Assembly: GCF_900104345.1 (NCBI RefSeq)
Contig: NZ_FNJN01000002.1
Coordinates: forward strand, 1-64,000
Direction: 5' to 3'
DNA: 64,000 nucleotides
Source of the DNA: Microbacterium testaceum StLB037
Lineage (GTDB): Bacteria; Actinomycetota; Actinomycetes; Actinomycetales; Microbacteriaceae
Part shown: piece by piece, positions 40,459 through 48,884 of the stretch
Position numbering within the stretch: position 1 is the first letter of the stretch
Layout: every line of letters starts with the position of its first letter
Translations under genes and position numbers: made by a program
The notes under the pieces: generated by a model
The model's input: the letters and a program-made list of their open reading frames with translations, nothing else
What the model was told of the DNA's origin: nothing
Database searches by the model: none

Positions 40459-40464
40459 TAGCAT
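40459..40464 (+). promoter_or_regulatory. TAGCAT -10 box for paralogue B
   Basis: TAGCAT lies six bases before the GTG at 40471, without a ribosome binding site; a leaderless start is likely. Confidence 0.45.
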
Positions 40465-40470
40465 GACGCT

Positions 40471-41217
40471 GTGACGGAGCTGTTGAACTTCCTCGGCCAC
40501 TACTGGTGGTTGGCCTTCCCCGTGTTCGGGATGACGATGGGAGCCGTCAACGCGCGCGTGAAGCGTCGGGAGCTCGCCGCCCGCCGTCGCCACCGTGAAC
40601 AGCTCGAGCTGATCCGCGCTCAGGGTGGTGCGATCGAGACACCGGGTGCGGCGCCGATGCCCCTCGCCGCCCCGACCGACGGTCAGCAGCGCCTGATCGC
40701 CGCGCAGGACGCCGTCACGCACCGCTGGCTCGAGTACGAACTCGACGCGACGAAGCTCATCACCTACCCCGCGATGAGCGACGGCCGCCAGCCTCTGACC
40801 GCCGCATTCCTCCGGGCGAAGAAGGCCGCGGACAACCTGCGCCCCACCGAGGGCGAGACCCTGTCGCCCGAGCGGCTGCGGGAGTACCGCGACGCGGTCA
40901 CCGACTACGAGGTCGCCTTCGACGTGGCCGAGCGCGACGCGCGACGCGTGAAGGACGCGGCGTTCACGGCCGACGAGCGCAAGCGCCTCGACACCGCCAA
41001 ACAGTTGCTGACCGTCGCGACCGATCAGGCTGCCACCCCGAACGAGCGCCAGCTCGCCTATCGGCGGGTCCGTGAGGAGCTCGACGGGCTGATCCTGCTG
41101 TCGGACGAAGCCGTCGACGTGCTCGAGAAGAAGGTCGCGCTCGAGCTTCCCCGCGAGCGCACCGCACCCCCGGCATCCGGGCCCCCTGCCGAGGCGGCGC
41201 CCGGCTCCGCCGCCTGA
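40471..41217 (+). CDS. Membrane-anchored protein, paralogue B
   Basis: A 248-residue protein with one N-terminal transmembrane helix ('YWWLAFPVFGMTMGAV'), a basic segment ('KRRELAARRRHREQLELIR'), the conserved domain shared with its upstream neighbour (about residues 80-155), and a C-terminal helical part not found in paralogue A. The shared block has a 'YPAMSDGRQPLTAAFLRAKKAADNLRP' core. The pair looks like an old tandem duplication with separate leaderless promoters. The function is unknown; no catalytic motif is visible. Confidence 0.68.
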   Translation: MTELLNFLGHYWWLAFPVFGMTMGAVNARVKRRELAARRRHREQLELIRAQGGAIETPGAAPMPLAAPTDGQQRLIAAQDAVTHRWLEYELDATKLITYPAMSDGRQPLTAAFLRAKKAADNLRPTEGETLSPERLREYRDAVTDYEVAFDVAERDARRVKDAAFTADERKRLDTAKQLLTVATDQAATPNERQLAYRRVREELDGLILLSDEAVDVLEKKVALELPRERTAPPASGPPAEAAPGSAA

Positions 41218-41300
41218 CCGCGTGGGCTCCGCCGGATCCGACTCCGGGTGGCGTCCGCAATCACGCCCAGTCCCGGTCCACCGGCTGAACACGCGCGCCT

Positions 41301-41561
41301 TCAGCCCACCCGACGGATGCGCACCGGCCCCCGGGCGGTGTTCACGTCGACCACTTCACCCTTCTGCGTCACCTCGACCTCGCCGAGCTCGACCAAGGAG
41401 TGCGCCGCGTCCCGCGCGGACTGCATGAGGTCGCGCCAGTCGTCGCCGCCGACCGCCCGCGCGGCCTCGGAGGGGCAGATCGTCTTCCCGGCGTCGCGCG
41501 CCGCGAGCAGCTCGCGAATGGATGCCACGAGCCGAGGGTCTGCACCAGATGACGGGGCCAT
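41301..41561 (-). CDS. DUF3253 family protein
   Basis: An 86-residue protein with a winged-helix-like pattern: 'IRELLAARDAGKTICPSEAARAVGGDDWRDLM', 'ARDAAHSLVELGEVEVTQKGEVVD'. This matches DUF3253, a small family with a predicted HTH fold and no proven role. It is divergent from the DUF2071 gene, with 47 bases between starts. Confidence 0.75.
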   Translation of the reverse strand: MAPSSGADPRLVASIRELLAARDAGKTICPSEAARAVGGDDWRDLMQSARDAAHSLVELGEVEVTQKGEVVDVNTARGPVRIRRVG

Positions 41562-41608
41562 CTGTCCAGTGTCCCTCCGCGCCGAGGCGACGGGGCCAGA
41601 ATGACCCG

Positions 41609-42340
41609 GTGATCACCGAGCGACACGCCCCCGACCTCCCCGGACGCGCCGTCATCGCGCAGCGATGGAACCGAGCGGTCTTCGTGCATTGGCGCATCGA
41701 CCCCGACGAGGTCGCTCCGCTGCTTCCTCGGGGTACGCGTCCCGACGTGCACGACGGCTCCGCCTGGGTGGGGCTGGTGCCGTTCGTGCTGAGCGAGTTC
41801 CGGTTCCTACCGCTGCCGCCGGTGCCCCTGCTGGGCACCTTCACCGAGATCAACGTGCGCACGTACGCCGTCGACGACGAGGGGCGTCGGGGGGTTGTCT
41901 TCCGCACGCTCGAGGCCGAGCACCTCGCCCCGGTGCTGGCGGCGCAGGCCCTGTTCGGACTCCCCTACCGCTGGGCGCGCGCGGGGGTCCGCACCGACGA
42001 CGCGCGGATCGAGTTCCGGTCGCGGCGCCACGGGGGTCGACATCCGGGAACCCGCGTGCGGGCCACCCTCGGCACCGAGACGGTCGACACCCCGCTGTCG
42101 CGGTTCTTGACGGCACGCTGGGGATTCCACGAGCGGCACCTCGGCCGCACGATCTGGGCCGCCAACGAACACGAGCCCTGGCCCCTCGTCGAGGCAGCCC
42201 TCGACGTGCTCGACGACGACCTGGTCGCCGACTCCGGCTTCCCCCAACTCGCCGGTCGCACGCCCGACTCCGTACTGGCGATGCCAGCCGATCACCCCGG
42301 CTTCATCACGCGGTTCACGGGCGCGCACGCGATCGCCTGA
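41609..42340 (+). CDS. DUF2071 (YqjF-like) family protein
   Basis: A 243-residue protein of the DUF2071/YqjF family. Blocks: 'RWNRAVFVHWRIDPDEVAPLLPRGTRPDVHDGSAWVGLVPF', 'FTEINVRTYAVDDEGRRGVVFRTLEAEHLAPV' and 'FLTARWGFHERHLGRTIWAANEHEPWPL'. The fold is related to acetoacetate decarboxylase, but the family has no established reaction. The GTG start at 41609 is six bases after CAGAAT, a near match to the TAnnnT box, so it may be leaderless. Confidence 0.8.
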   Translation: MITERHAPDLPGRAVIAQRWNRAVFVHWRIDPDEVAPLLPRGTRPDVHDGSAWVGLVPFVLSEFRFLPLPPVPLLGTFTEINVRTYAVDDEGRRGVVFRTLEAEHLAPVLAAQALFGLPYRWARAGVRTDDARIEFRSRRHGGRHPGTRVRATLGTETVDTPLSRFLTARWGFHERHLGRTIWAANEHEPWPLVEAALDVLDDDLVADSGFPQLAGRTPDSVLAMPADHPGFITRFTGAHAIA

Positions 42341-42345
42341 CACGA

Positions 42346-42380
42346 CAACGCCCCCTCCGCCGCGAAGCGAAGGAGGCGTC
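42346..42380. terminator. Weak stem-loop between convergent genes
   Basis: ACGCC..TCC (from about 42348) can pair with GGAGGCGT (about 42371-42378) with a bulge. It sits between the ends of the DUF2071 and glycine-betaine binding-protein genes. A terminator role is tentative. Confidence 0.35.
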
Positions 42381-42393
42381 ATCGAGCGGGGCG

Positions 42394-43299
42394 TCAGTCG
42401 CGCTGCGTCGAGAACGCCGAGGGGTTCTTCTCGAGCCAGGCGTCCACGGCCTCGGCCTCGCGGCCCTCGCCGTACTCGTTCACCACGAGGTCCTCGAGCG
42501 AGCCGTACTGCTCGTCGTCGAGCTGGATCCCCTTGATGAGCTCAGCGGCATCCGGGTACTTCTCGGCGAAGCCGGACGTACCGAGGAAGTGCAGCGCCTC
42601 GGGGTCGCCCATCAGACCCTGGGGGTCTTCGAGGTCCTTGACGTCATAGGTGTCGTTGGCCCAGAACGGACGCCACAGCGTGACGGCGATGTCCTTCTGC
42701 GCCGCGATGGCGTTGTCGAGCTCGGTGAGCATCGCCGCGGTCGACGAGGTGACGAGCTCGAAGTCGCCGTCCAGCCCGTAGCCGGGCATCATGGTCTCCT
42801 GCGTCTGCGTGGTCAGGCCTGCGCCCGGCTCGATGCCGTAGATGCGGCCGTCGAAGCGCGCGGCGTTGGCCTTGAGCTGTTCAATGGAGTCGATGTCGAC
42901 GTAGCTGGGGACCGCGATGGTCAGCTTGGCGTTGTCGTAGTACGCGCCGAGGTCTTCGATCTTGTCGCCGTAGCGGTCCATGTACGACTTGTGCGTCAGC
43001 TCGGGCCAGGCCGAGGGGTAGATGTCGACATCGCCCTGGGCGAGGCCCGTGTACAGAGGACCCGCCTCGGTGAGCGTCTGCATCTCGACGTTGTAGCCGA
43101 GCTTCTCAAGCTGGTCTTCGAGGAGGTACGCCGTGCTGAGGCCGTCCGTCCACGAGGGCAGGAAGCCGAGCGTGATCGTGCCCTTGTCGCCGCCGCCGCC
43201 GTTGCCGCCTTCGGCCTGGTTCCCGCTGGCGCAGCCGGCGAGGGCGAGGGCGCCCACGGCGCCGAGGGCGAGGGCAGAGGTGAGGTGTCGCGTGTTCAT
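42394..43299 (-). CDS. Glycine betaine/choline-type ABC solute-binding lipoprotein (OpuAC/ProX)
   Basis: A 301-residue lipoprotein (lipobox 'LAGC', C23) of the OpuAC-like type II binding proteins. Blocks 'TLGFLPSWTDGLSTAYLLEDQLEKLGYNVEM', 'GDVDIYPSAWPELTHKSY', 'YGIEPGAGLTTQTQETM' and 'VTLWRPFWANDTYDVKDLEDP' are typical, and several Trp residues could build the aromatic cage for quaternary amines. It is the last gene of an ATPase-permease-binding protein operon. It is separated from the permease by a 133-base gap that holds a 63-bp palindrome. It is probably expressed at a different level from the membrane genes. Confidence 0.87.
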   Translation of the reverse strand: MNTRHLTSALALGAVGALALAGCASGNQAEGGNGGGGDKGTITLGFLPSWTDGLSTAYLLEDQLEKLGYNVEMQTLTEAGPLYTGLAQGDVDIYPSAWPELTHKSYMDRYGDKIEDLGAYYDNAKLTIAVPSYVDIDSIEQLKANAARFDGRIYGIEPGAGLTTQTQETMMPGYGLDGDFELVTSSTAAMLTELDNAIAAQKDIAVTLWRPFWANDTYDVKDLEDPQGLMGDPEALHFLGTSGFAEKYPDAAELIKGIQLDDEQYGSLEDLVVNEYGEGREAEAVDAWLEKNPSAFSTQRD

Positions 43300-43346
43300 T
43301 GCTGTGTTCTCTTCCTTTTCGTATGTGATTCCGTGGGTGCCTTCCC

Positions 43347-43409
43347 GCGTGAGGGGTCGATTCGTGTCGCCTGGCGCGAGCCGGAGCGACCGGAAGCGAC
43401 CCCTCACGC
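43347..43409. repeat. 63-bp palindromic intergenic element, copy B, inside the OpuA-like operon
   Basis: Starts GCGTGAGGGGTC, six bases, TGTCGCCTGGCG; ends GACCCCTCACGC. The outer arms are perfect and the right inner arm is weaker than in copies A and C. It lies between the permease and binding-protein genes of one operon, which recalls the REP element between malE and malF in E. coli. Confidence 0.85.
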
Positions 43410-43432
43410 GGAAGAGGGAGGGATGCCGGGAC

Positions 43433-44437
43433 TCAGTGCCCCGTCGACACCGGCGCTCGACGCGGCGAGGCCTTCTCGCGCTCGGCCTCGCTCGCGGCAT
43501 CCGACGAAGACGTGTCGGCGTGCGGCGCAGCGGTGGGTCCGGCCGTGGCGGCGGTCGCGGAGCGCGCGGCGCGGCGACGCGAGAGCAGACCCAGCAGGGA
43601 ACCGCGGTTGTCGGCACGGTTGCCGAGGGCCGCGGTCAACCGGTCGAGGTAGACCGCGAGCACCACGACGCTCAGACCCGCCTCGACACCCTTGGGCAGG
43701 TTGACGGTCGAGATCGACTGCACCACTTCCTTGCCCAGGCCGTCCGCCCCGACGATGCCGGCGACGACCGCCATCGACAGCGCGAGCATGATGACCTGGT
43801 TGACGCCCGCCATGATGGTGGGCATCGCGAGCGGCAGCTGGATGCCGCGGAGGATCTGACCGGGGGTCGCACCGAACGCGTGTCCGGCCTCGACCGTCTC
43901 GGAGTCCACCCCGCGGATGCCGAGCTCGGTCAGTCGCACGCCCGGCGGCAGAGCGAAGATGACGGTCGAGACGACACCGGGAACGACGCCGATCGAGAAG
44001 AAGGTGATCGCCGGGATCAGGTAGACGAAGGCCGGCATCGTCTGCATGAAGTCGAGGATCGGCTTCAGGACCGCGCGGACGGTGGGGTTGCGAGCCGACC
44101 AGATGCCGAGAGGCACCGAGATGGCGACCGCCACGATGGTCGCCACGAGCACCAGGGCGAGAGTCTGCATCGCGGTGACCCACTGGCCCATCGCCAGGAT
44201 CAACGCGAAGCCGATGACCGTGCCGAGCGCGAGCTTCCACGAACGCAGCAGCCACGCGAGGGCCGCCGCGACCACGATGACCACGATGATGGGCGCTGCC
44301 AGCAGCACGTCGCTGAGCCCGCCGACGAGAAAACGCACGACCAGGGCGACGACGTCGAACAGGCCCGAGAGGTTGTCGCGGACCCAGTCCACGCCGGCAT
44401 CCACCCAGGATCCGACCGGAATGCGGAAACCATCCAT
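43433..44437 (-). CDS. Glycine betaine-type ABC transporter permease (OpuAB/ProW)
   Basis: A 334-residue permease of the ProW/OpuAB type. Several transmembrane segments precede the conserved 'LDFMQTMPAFVYLIPAITFFSIGVVPGVVSTVIFALPPGVRLTELGIR' region. The ATPase-contact loop lies in 'VEAGHAFGATPGQILRGIQLPLAMPTIMAGVNQ'. The C-terminal 60 residues are polar and Ala/Arg/Ser-rich, longer than usual. It overlaps the ATPase gene by one base at 44437. Together with the upstream CBS-domain ATPase and the downstream binding protein it forms a complete compatible-solute importer. Confidence 0.9.
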   Translation of the reverse strand: MDGFRIPVGSWVDAGVDWVRDNLSGLFDVVALVVRFLVGGLSDVLLAAPIIVVIVVAAALAWLLRSWKLALGTVIGFALILAMGQWVTAMQTLALVLVATIVAVAISVPLGIWSARNPTVRAVLKPILDFMQTMPAFVYLIPAITFFSIGVVPGVVSTVIFALPPGVRLTELGIRGVDSETVEAGHAFGATPGQILRGIQLPLAMPTIMAGVNQVIMLALSMAVVAGIVGADGLGKEVVQSISTVNLPKGVEAGLSVVVLAVYLDRLTAALGNRADNRGSLLGLLSRRRAARSATAATAGPTAAPHADTSSSDAASEAEREKASPRRAPVSTGH

Positions 44438-45780
44438 CAGCGCACCCCCTCGGTCTCGGATGCCGAGACCCCGGCATCGGCGGGAGTCCCGTCGAGGGCC
44501 GCGTCGATCTCGGCGGAGGGAAGGGGCTGGGGCAGCACGGTGAGCTCCTCGGTCGCGGTGGGGCCGGGGCCGAGAGCCGCGAGCAGGGTCACGCGGGGGA
44601 TGACCCCGGCGAGGCGCCCGTCGGCGTCGAGGACGGCGAGGGGAAGGGGCGATTCGACCGACGGCACGAAGAGGTTCATCAGGACGTCGTCGACGCCCAC
44701 GCTCTGCGGCAGCGGCCTGAGCGTGCCGAGCAGCGAGTTCTCGCCGGCGCGCACGAGCTTGATGGCATCCCGATCGGTGATGATGCCGAGCGGCTTGCGA
44801 TCGCGGTCGGTCACGTAGACCGCGGACATGTAGGCGTCGCGCATCTGACGGAGCGCGGTGCGGGGACCGGCGGAGGCGTCGACACGGGGACGCGCACGCT
44901 CCATGACGTTGCCCGCGGTGAGCACGCGGGCGCGGTCGACGTCCTGCACGAACTGCTCGACGTAGTCGTTCGCCGGGTCGGTGAGGATGTCCTCGGGGGT
45001 GCCGATCTGCACGATGCGACCGTCGCGCATGACGGCGATGCGGTCGCCGAGGAACATCGCCTCGTTGAGGTCGTGGGTGATGAAGACGATGGTCTTCTTC
45101 AGGGTGCGCTGGAGTTCCAGCAGCTGCTCCTGCATCTCGCGACGGATGAGCGGATCGAGGGCGCTGAACGCCTCGTCCATCAGCAAGATGTCGGTGTCGG
45201 CGGCGAGGGCGCGGGCGATGCCGACGCGCTGCTGCATGCCGCCCGAGAGGGCCGAGGGGAGCTTGTCACCCCACCCGTCGAGACCGACGAGGGCGAGGAT
45301 CTCGTTCGCTTTCGCGAGGCGCTCGGTTTTGCCGACGCCGCGGAGCTCGAGCGGGTACGCGACGTTCGCCGCGACCGTGCGGTGCGGGAGGAGCGCGAAG
45401 TGCTGGAAGACCATCGCGAGGCGATCGCGGCGCAGGGACCGCAGGCGCGCGGCGCCGACGCCGGTGAGAGCGTCGCCCTTCACCTCGACGGTGCCGGCGG
45501 TCGCCTCGTGCAGGCCGTTGAGCATGCGGATGATGGTGGACTTGCCCGAGCCGGAGAGGCCCATGATGACGAAGATCTCGCCGGGCTGGACGTCGAAGCT
45601 GGCATCGATGACGGCGGCGGTTCCGTCGTCGGCCACGTCTTCTCGTCGGGCACCGGAGCGGATCTTGTCGACGGCGGCCTGAGGGGCTCGACCGAAGACC
45701 TTGAACAGATTCTTGGCGGAGAGAGCGGGCGCCGCGGTTGCGGGCGGCGCGGAGGCAGGCGGATGGGTCACTGTGTGCAC
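44437..45780 (-). CDS. Glycine betaine-type ABC ATPase with CBS pair (OpuAA/ProV)
   Basis: A 447-residue ATPase. Walker A is 'GLSGSGKST' (residues 74-82), the signature 'LSGGMQQRV' (178-186) and Walker B 'ILLMDEAFS' (198-206). A tandem CBS module follows (about 285-400, 'AVYVTDRDRKPLGIITDRDAIKLV'), which in OpuA senses ionic strength or nucleotides. The N-terminus has a 20-residue low-complexity extension. It is the first gene of the operon and has the permease one base downstream. All catalytic motifs are intact. Confidence 0.93.
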   Translation of the reverse strand: MHTVTHPPASAPPATAAPALSAKNLFKVFGRAPQAAVDKIRSGARREDVADDGTAAVIDASFDVQPGEIFVIMGLSGSGKSTIIRMLNGLHEATAGTVEVKGDALTGVGAARLRSLRRDRLAMVFQHFALLPHRTVAANVAYPLELRGVGKTERLAKANEILALVGLDGWGDKLPSALSGGMQQRVGIARALAADTDILLMDEAFSALDPLIRREMQEQLLELQRTLKKTIVFITHDLNEAMFLGDRIAVMRDGRIVQIGTPEDILTDPANDYVEQFVQDVDRARVLTAGNVMERARPRVDASAGPRTALRQMRDAYMSAVYVTDRDRKPLGIITDRDAIKLVRAGENSLLGTLRPLPQSVGVDDVLMNLFVPSVESPLPLAVLDADGRLAGVIPRVTLLAALGPGPTATEELTVLPQPLPSAEIDAALDGTPADAGVSASETEGVR

Positions 45781-46157
45781 CTCAGCGGCCTCGGGTGGCC
45801 GCAGCGGTCACGCCCGGGTGGCAGCCGTCGGCGCTCTCCGGGGGTGGAGCGCGTCAGCGCCGGATATCGGATCCGGCGCTCAGGCCGCCGACCGTACGCT
45901 CACCGGGTCGACTCCCCCGAGTCGTCACCGGCGACCGCGGACTGGTCGGGTGGGCGGCCCGAGAACGGGCCTCCACAAACGTTTCACGCTGATGGAATCC
46001 CTGGCAAATCGCCCACGACCTTGCGATCCCGGATGCTGTGTGGCACGCGTGCGCGTGTGGGTGAGGTGGCTCCGCAGCCCCTACCGTCGACGCCGCCGAT
46101 GTCAGCCCGGGCGTGTCGCCGACCCCGTGCGCGGGAAGGGAACGGTGCGGCGACGCC
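45781..46157. other. 377-bp gap between the OpuA-like operon and chorismate mutase
   Basis: No gene or strong promoter is visible. AAACGTTT (45977-45984) is a short palindrome that could belong to the minus-strand promoter region of the transporter operon. Long frames here are shadows. Regulatory content is likely, because an osmotically controlled operon starts at 45780, but I cannot pin it down. Confidence 0.4.
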
Positions 46158-46463
46158 TCAGTCGACGGCCGGCTGCGCGGCGGCGGAGCGGTGGTGACGG
46201 ATGACCTCGGCCACGACGAAGTTGAACCACTTCTCCGCGAAGGCCGGATCGAGGTCGGCCTGCTCGGCGAGCTGCATGAGCCGGGCGATCTGCTGTTCCT
46301 CACGAGAGGGGTCGGATGCCGGCATCCCGTGCTTCGCCTTGAGCACGCCCACCTGCTTGGTGCAGCGGAAACGTTCCGCCAGCAGGAAGATCAGGGCGGC
46401 GTCGATGTTGTCGATGCTGCCGCGGAGCCCCTGCAGAATCGTCGAAGGATCGGCCTCGGTCAT
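46158..46463 (-). CDS. Chorismate mutase (AroQ type)
   Basis: A 101-residue AroQ-fold chorismate mutase that converts chorismate to prephenate. 'LRGSIDNIDAALIFLLAERFRCTKQVGVLKAKHGMPASDPSREEQQIARL' has the arginine, lysine and glutamate/glutamine positions of the active site, and 'FAEKWFNFVVAEVIRHH' is the third helix. A GAGGAGGA ribosome binding site precedes the ATG. There is no signal peptide, so it is the cytoplasmic form. In actinobacteria this small enzyme often works with DAHP synthase, which is not in the window. Confidence 0.88.
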   Translation of the reverse strand: MTEADPSTILQGLRGSIDNIDAALIFLLAERFRCTKQVGVLKAKHGMPASDPSREEQQIARLMQLAEQADLDPAFAEKWFNFVVAEVIRHHRSAAAQPAVD

Positions 46464-46531
46464 GTGTCCTCCTCAATCGCTCCGACCCTACCGGTCGGCG
46501 CCGCCGCCCGAGCACGACTCTCAGCGAGTCC

Positions 46532-46537
46532 TACAGT
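46532..46537 (+). promoter_or_regulatory. TACAGT -10 box for the AI-2E-family gene
   Basis: TACAGT is six bases before the ATG at 46544. An in-frame GTG lies immediately after the box at 46538, but the ATG has the usual leaderless spacing. Confidence 0.4.
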
Positions 46538-46543
46538 GTGAGC

Positions 46544-47668
46544 ATGAGCCGATCCACGCGCCCCGACCCGACCGCCGAAGGCGCAGACGCCGGGGCCACC
46601 ACGTCGCGCGACAAGCCGGTCTGGTCCGCCCTGGCCCGCCCGTACGCGGCCGGGTTCTTCCTCACCCTGGGCGGACTCACGGCGATCCTGCTCGCACTCG
46701 CTCTGTCGAACCTCTCGACGGTGCTGATCTACATCGCCATCGCACTGTTCATCGCGCTCGCCCTCGACCCCCTCGTGCGTCTGCTCGTGCGGCGCGGGCT
46801 CTCCCGCGCGTGGTCGATCGTCATCGTGTTCGGCGGGCTCGCGGTGATCCTCGCCGGCGCCCTGTGGCTGCTCATCCCTCCCGTCGTGCGCCAGATCGAA
46901 CAGTTCGTCGGCGACATCCCGACGTTCGTGAACGACCTCATCGACAGCGAGGCCGTGCGCTGGGTCGAGACCAACTTCGGCGACAGCCTGGGCGACGTCC
47001 TGAAAGAAGTGCAGGGCTTCGTCACCAACCCCGCCAACATCGCCGCGATCGGCGGCGGGCTGCTTCAGGTCGGGATCAACATCGGCACCTTCGTCTCGGG
47101 TGCGATCATCGTGCTCGTGCTGAGCCTGTACTTCTTGGCATCCCTGCCGAAGATGAAGAACTCGCTCGTGCGCCTCACCCCCGCCCGCAGCCGGGAGACC
47201 GTCGCCGACATGACGGGCCAGATCACCGATTCCGTCGGCGGCTACCTCGCGGGGATGGTCGTGCTGGCCCTCTGCAACGCGGTCTTCGCGTTCATCGTGC
47301 TGACCATCCTGCAGCAGCCGTTCGCCGCCCTGCTCGCCGCGCTCGCGTTCGGCATCACCCTCATCCCGCTCGTCGGGTCCGTGCTGTTCTGGGCGACCGC
47401 GACGATCTTCACGCTCATCGTCAGCCCGAGCGCCGGCCTGATCTTCGCGATCGTCTACCTCGTCTACATGCAGATCGAGGCATACATCCTCACGCCCCGG
47501 GTGATGAACCGCACGATCTCCGTGCCCGGCGCTCTCGTCGTCATCGGCGCGCTGGTCGGCGGCACGCTCCTCGGCCTGCTCGGAGCGCTCGTGGCGATCC
47601 CCGTGACCGCGTCCGTGCTGCTGATCGTCAAACAGATCGTGATCCCGCGACAGGATGCCAAGAAGTAG
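46544..47668 (+). CDS. AI-2E family (TqsA/YdiK-like) transporter
   Basis: A 374-residue membrane protein of the AI-2E transporter family, with about eight transmembrane segments. Blocks: 'LIYIAIALFIALALDPLVRLLVRRGLSRAWSI', 'VAGMVVLALCNAVF'-type central helices, 'FGITLIPLVGSVLFW' and 'QIEAYILTPRVMNRTISVPGALVVIGALVGGTLLGLLGALVAIPV' (the last is the family signature at the C-terminus). Family members export small molecules or act as ion antiporters; no autoinducer link is implied here. The start is the ATG six bases after a -10 box. Confidence 0.88.
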   Translation: MSRSTRPDPTAEGADAGATTSRDKPVWSALARPYAAGFFLTLGGLTAILLALALSNLSTVLIYIAIALFIALALDPLVRLLVRRGLSRAWSIVIVFGGLAVILAGALWLLIPPVVRQIEQFVGDIPTFVNDLIDSEAVRWVETNFGDSLGDVLKEVQGFVTNPANIAAIGGGLLQVGINIGTFVSGAIIVLVLSLYFLASLPKMKNSLVRLTPARSRETVADMTGQITDSVGGYLAGMVVLALCNAVFAFIVLTILQQPFAALLAALAFGITLIPLVGSVLFWATATIFTLIVSPSAGLIFAIVYLVYMQIEAYILTPRVMNRTISVPGALVVIGALVGGTLLGLLGALVAIPVTASVLLIVKQIVIPRQDAKK

Positions 47669-47681
47669 CGCCTGAGCCGGT

Positions 47682-48884
47682 TCAGCGCATCGGCAGCAGG
47701 CGCGTCGGAGACGGAGACGGGGTGCGGTGGCGCACCTTGCCGGGGATGCCGGTGCGGCCATCGAGCGGCAGCGAGACGATCTCGTGCGCCAGCTGACCCG
47801 CGACGAGCAGGGTGTCGTCGACGACGACGTGATGTCGCGGCCAACGGGTGCCCGTCTCGGCGAGAGCGAGCAGCTGCAGCTCTTCACCGTGCCCGCGCAC
47901 CGAGAGCACGCCCACGGTGTCGCTGCCGCGCACGCCGGCGTACAGCGTCGACCCGTCGCGACTGCTCGACAGCTCGGCGGCGGTGTCGGTGTCGAGGGTG
48001 CCGAGCAGCGGCTGACCCGAGACGAGGTGCCACCGTCCCGCGCGGTCGGGCGCGAGGACGAAGACCTCGCAGCTCAGCTCGGTCACGACGTAGAGATGAC
48101 CCGAGGGATGCCACAGACCGTGGCGTGGACCGCTGCCCTTGGGGAGGGCGACCTCTTGCGCGAGCCGTAGCCCGCCCTCGTGCGTGCGCCAGAACCGCAC
48201 GAGGTCGAAGCCCATGTCGGTCGTCGCGATCAGGCCGCCGGGCAGGAACACCGCCTGGTGAGCACGCGACACGCGGGCTCCCGCGACGGCCTCTTCCGAC
48301 TCGGCGTCGGTGACGGGGACATCGTCGTACGCGGGCACGAGGTGGGAGTACTCCTCCCCGGCTGCGTCTCGAAGAGCCCGTGCCGCGGCGGCCAGGTCGG
48401 GCACCACCGCGCCCGAGACCCGGGCGCCGGTCGAGACGGTGCCCTCGTCCGATGCCGCCCCGTGCGGATCCGCGGCCTCGGCGGCGACGACCGGGCGCGA
48501 CGGCCGACCCTGGGCGTCGAGCGCGATGCGGACGATCCGGCCGTCCCCCCAGCAGCTCGCCACGAGGAACGAGGCGTCGGACGCGACCGCGATGTGGCAG
48601 ACGGCACCACCCGCCTCGACGGGCGGTCCGAGAGATGTCAGGCGGGTCTCGGCGGTCCGTCGGAACGCCTGCACGGTCCCGTCGAACTCGACAGCGGCGT
48701 AGACGATGTCGTCATTCGACGGGTGCGCGGCCACCCACGAGGCGGAGCCCGGCACGGCGGCGGCGGTCGCGACCATGCCGAGGGGACCGCCGGCCCCGAG
48801 CGAGTCGGATTCGCCGGCCTGCAGGATGCCGATGCCCTCGGCCACCCCGGTGTCGGGGGCGTAGGCGCCGACCCAGAACCGCAT
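47682..48884 (-). CDS. Beta-propeller lactonase family protein
   Basis: A 400-residue seven-bladed beta-propeller of the 6-phosphogluconolactonase-like (Pgl/YkgB) family. Repeated blades such as 'SWVAAHPSNDDIVYAAVEFDGTVQAFR', 'CHIAVASDASFLVASCWGDGRIVRIAL', 'GPRHGLWHPSGHLYVVTELSCEVFVL' and 'SRDGSTLYAGVRGSDTVGVL' are clear. His residues in 'GSGPRHGLWH' and 'WPRHHVVVDD' match positions usual in the family. It overlaps purA by one base downstream. Whether it hydrolyses 6-phosphogluconolactone is not proven, as family members vary. Confidence 0.82.
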   Translation of the reverse strand: MRFWVGAYAPDTGVAEGIGILQAGESDSLGAGGPLGMVATAAAVPGSASWVAAHPSNDDIVYAAVEFDGTVQAFRRTAETRLTSLGPPVEAGGAVCHIAVASDASFLVASCWGDGRIVRIALDAQGRPSRPVVAAEAADPHGAASDEGTVSTGARVSGAVVPDLAAAARALRDAAGEEYSHLVPAYDDVPVTDAESEEAVAGARVSRAHQAVFLPGGLIATTDMGFDLVRFWRTHEGGLRLAQEVALPKGSGPRHGLWHPSGHLYVVTELSCEVFVLAPDRAGRWHLVSGQPLLGTLDTDTAAELSSSRDGSTLYAGVRGSDTVGVLSVRGHGEELQLLALAETGTRWPRHHVVVDDTLLVAGQLAHEIVSLPLDGRTGIPGKVRHRTPSPSPTRLLPMR

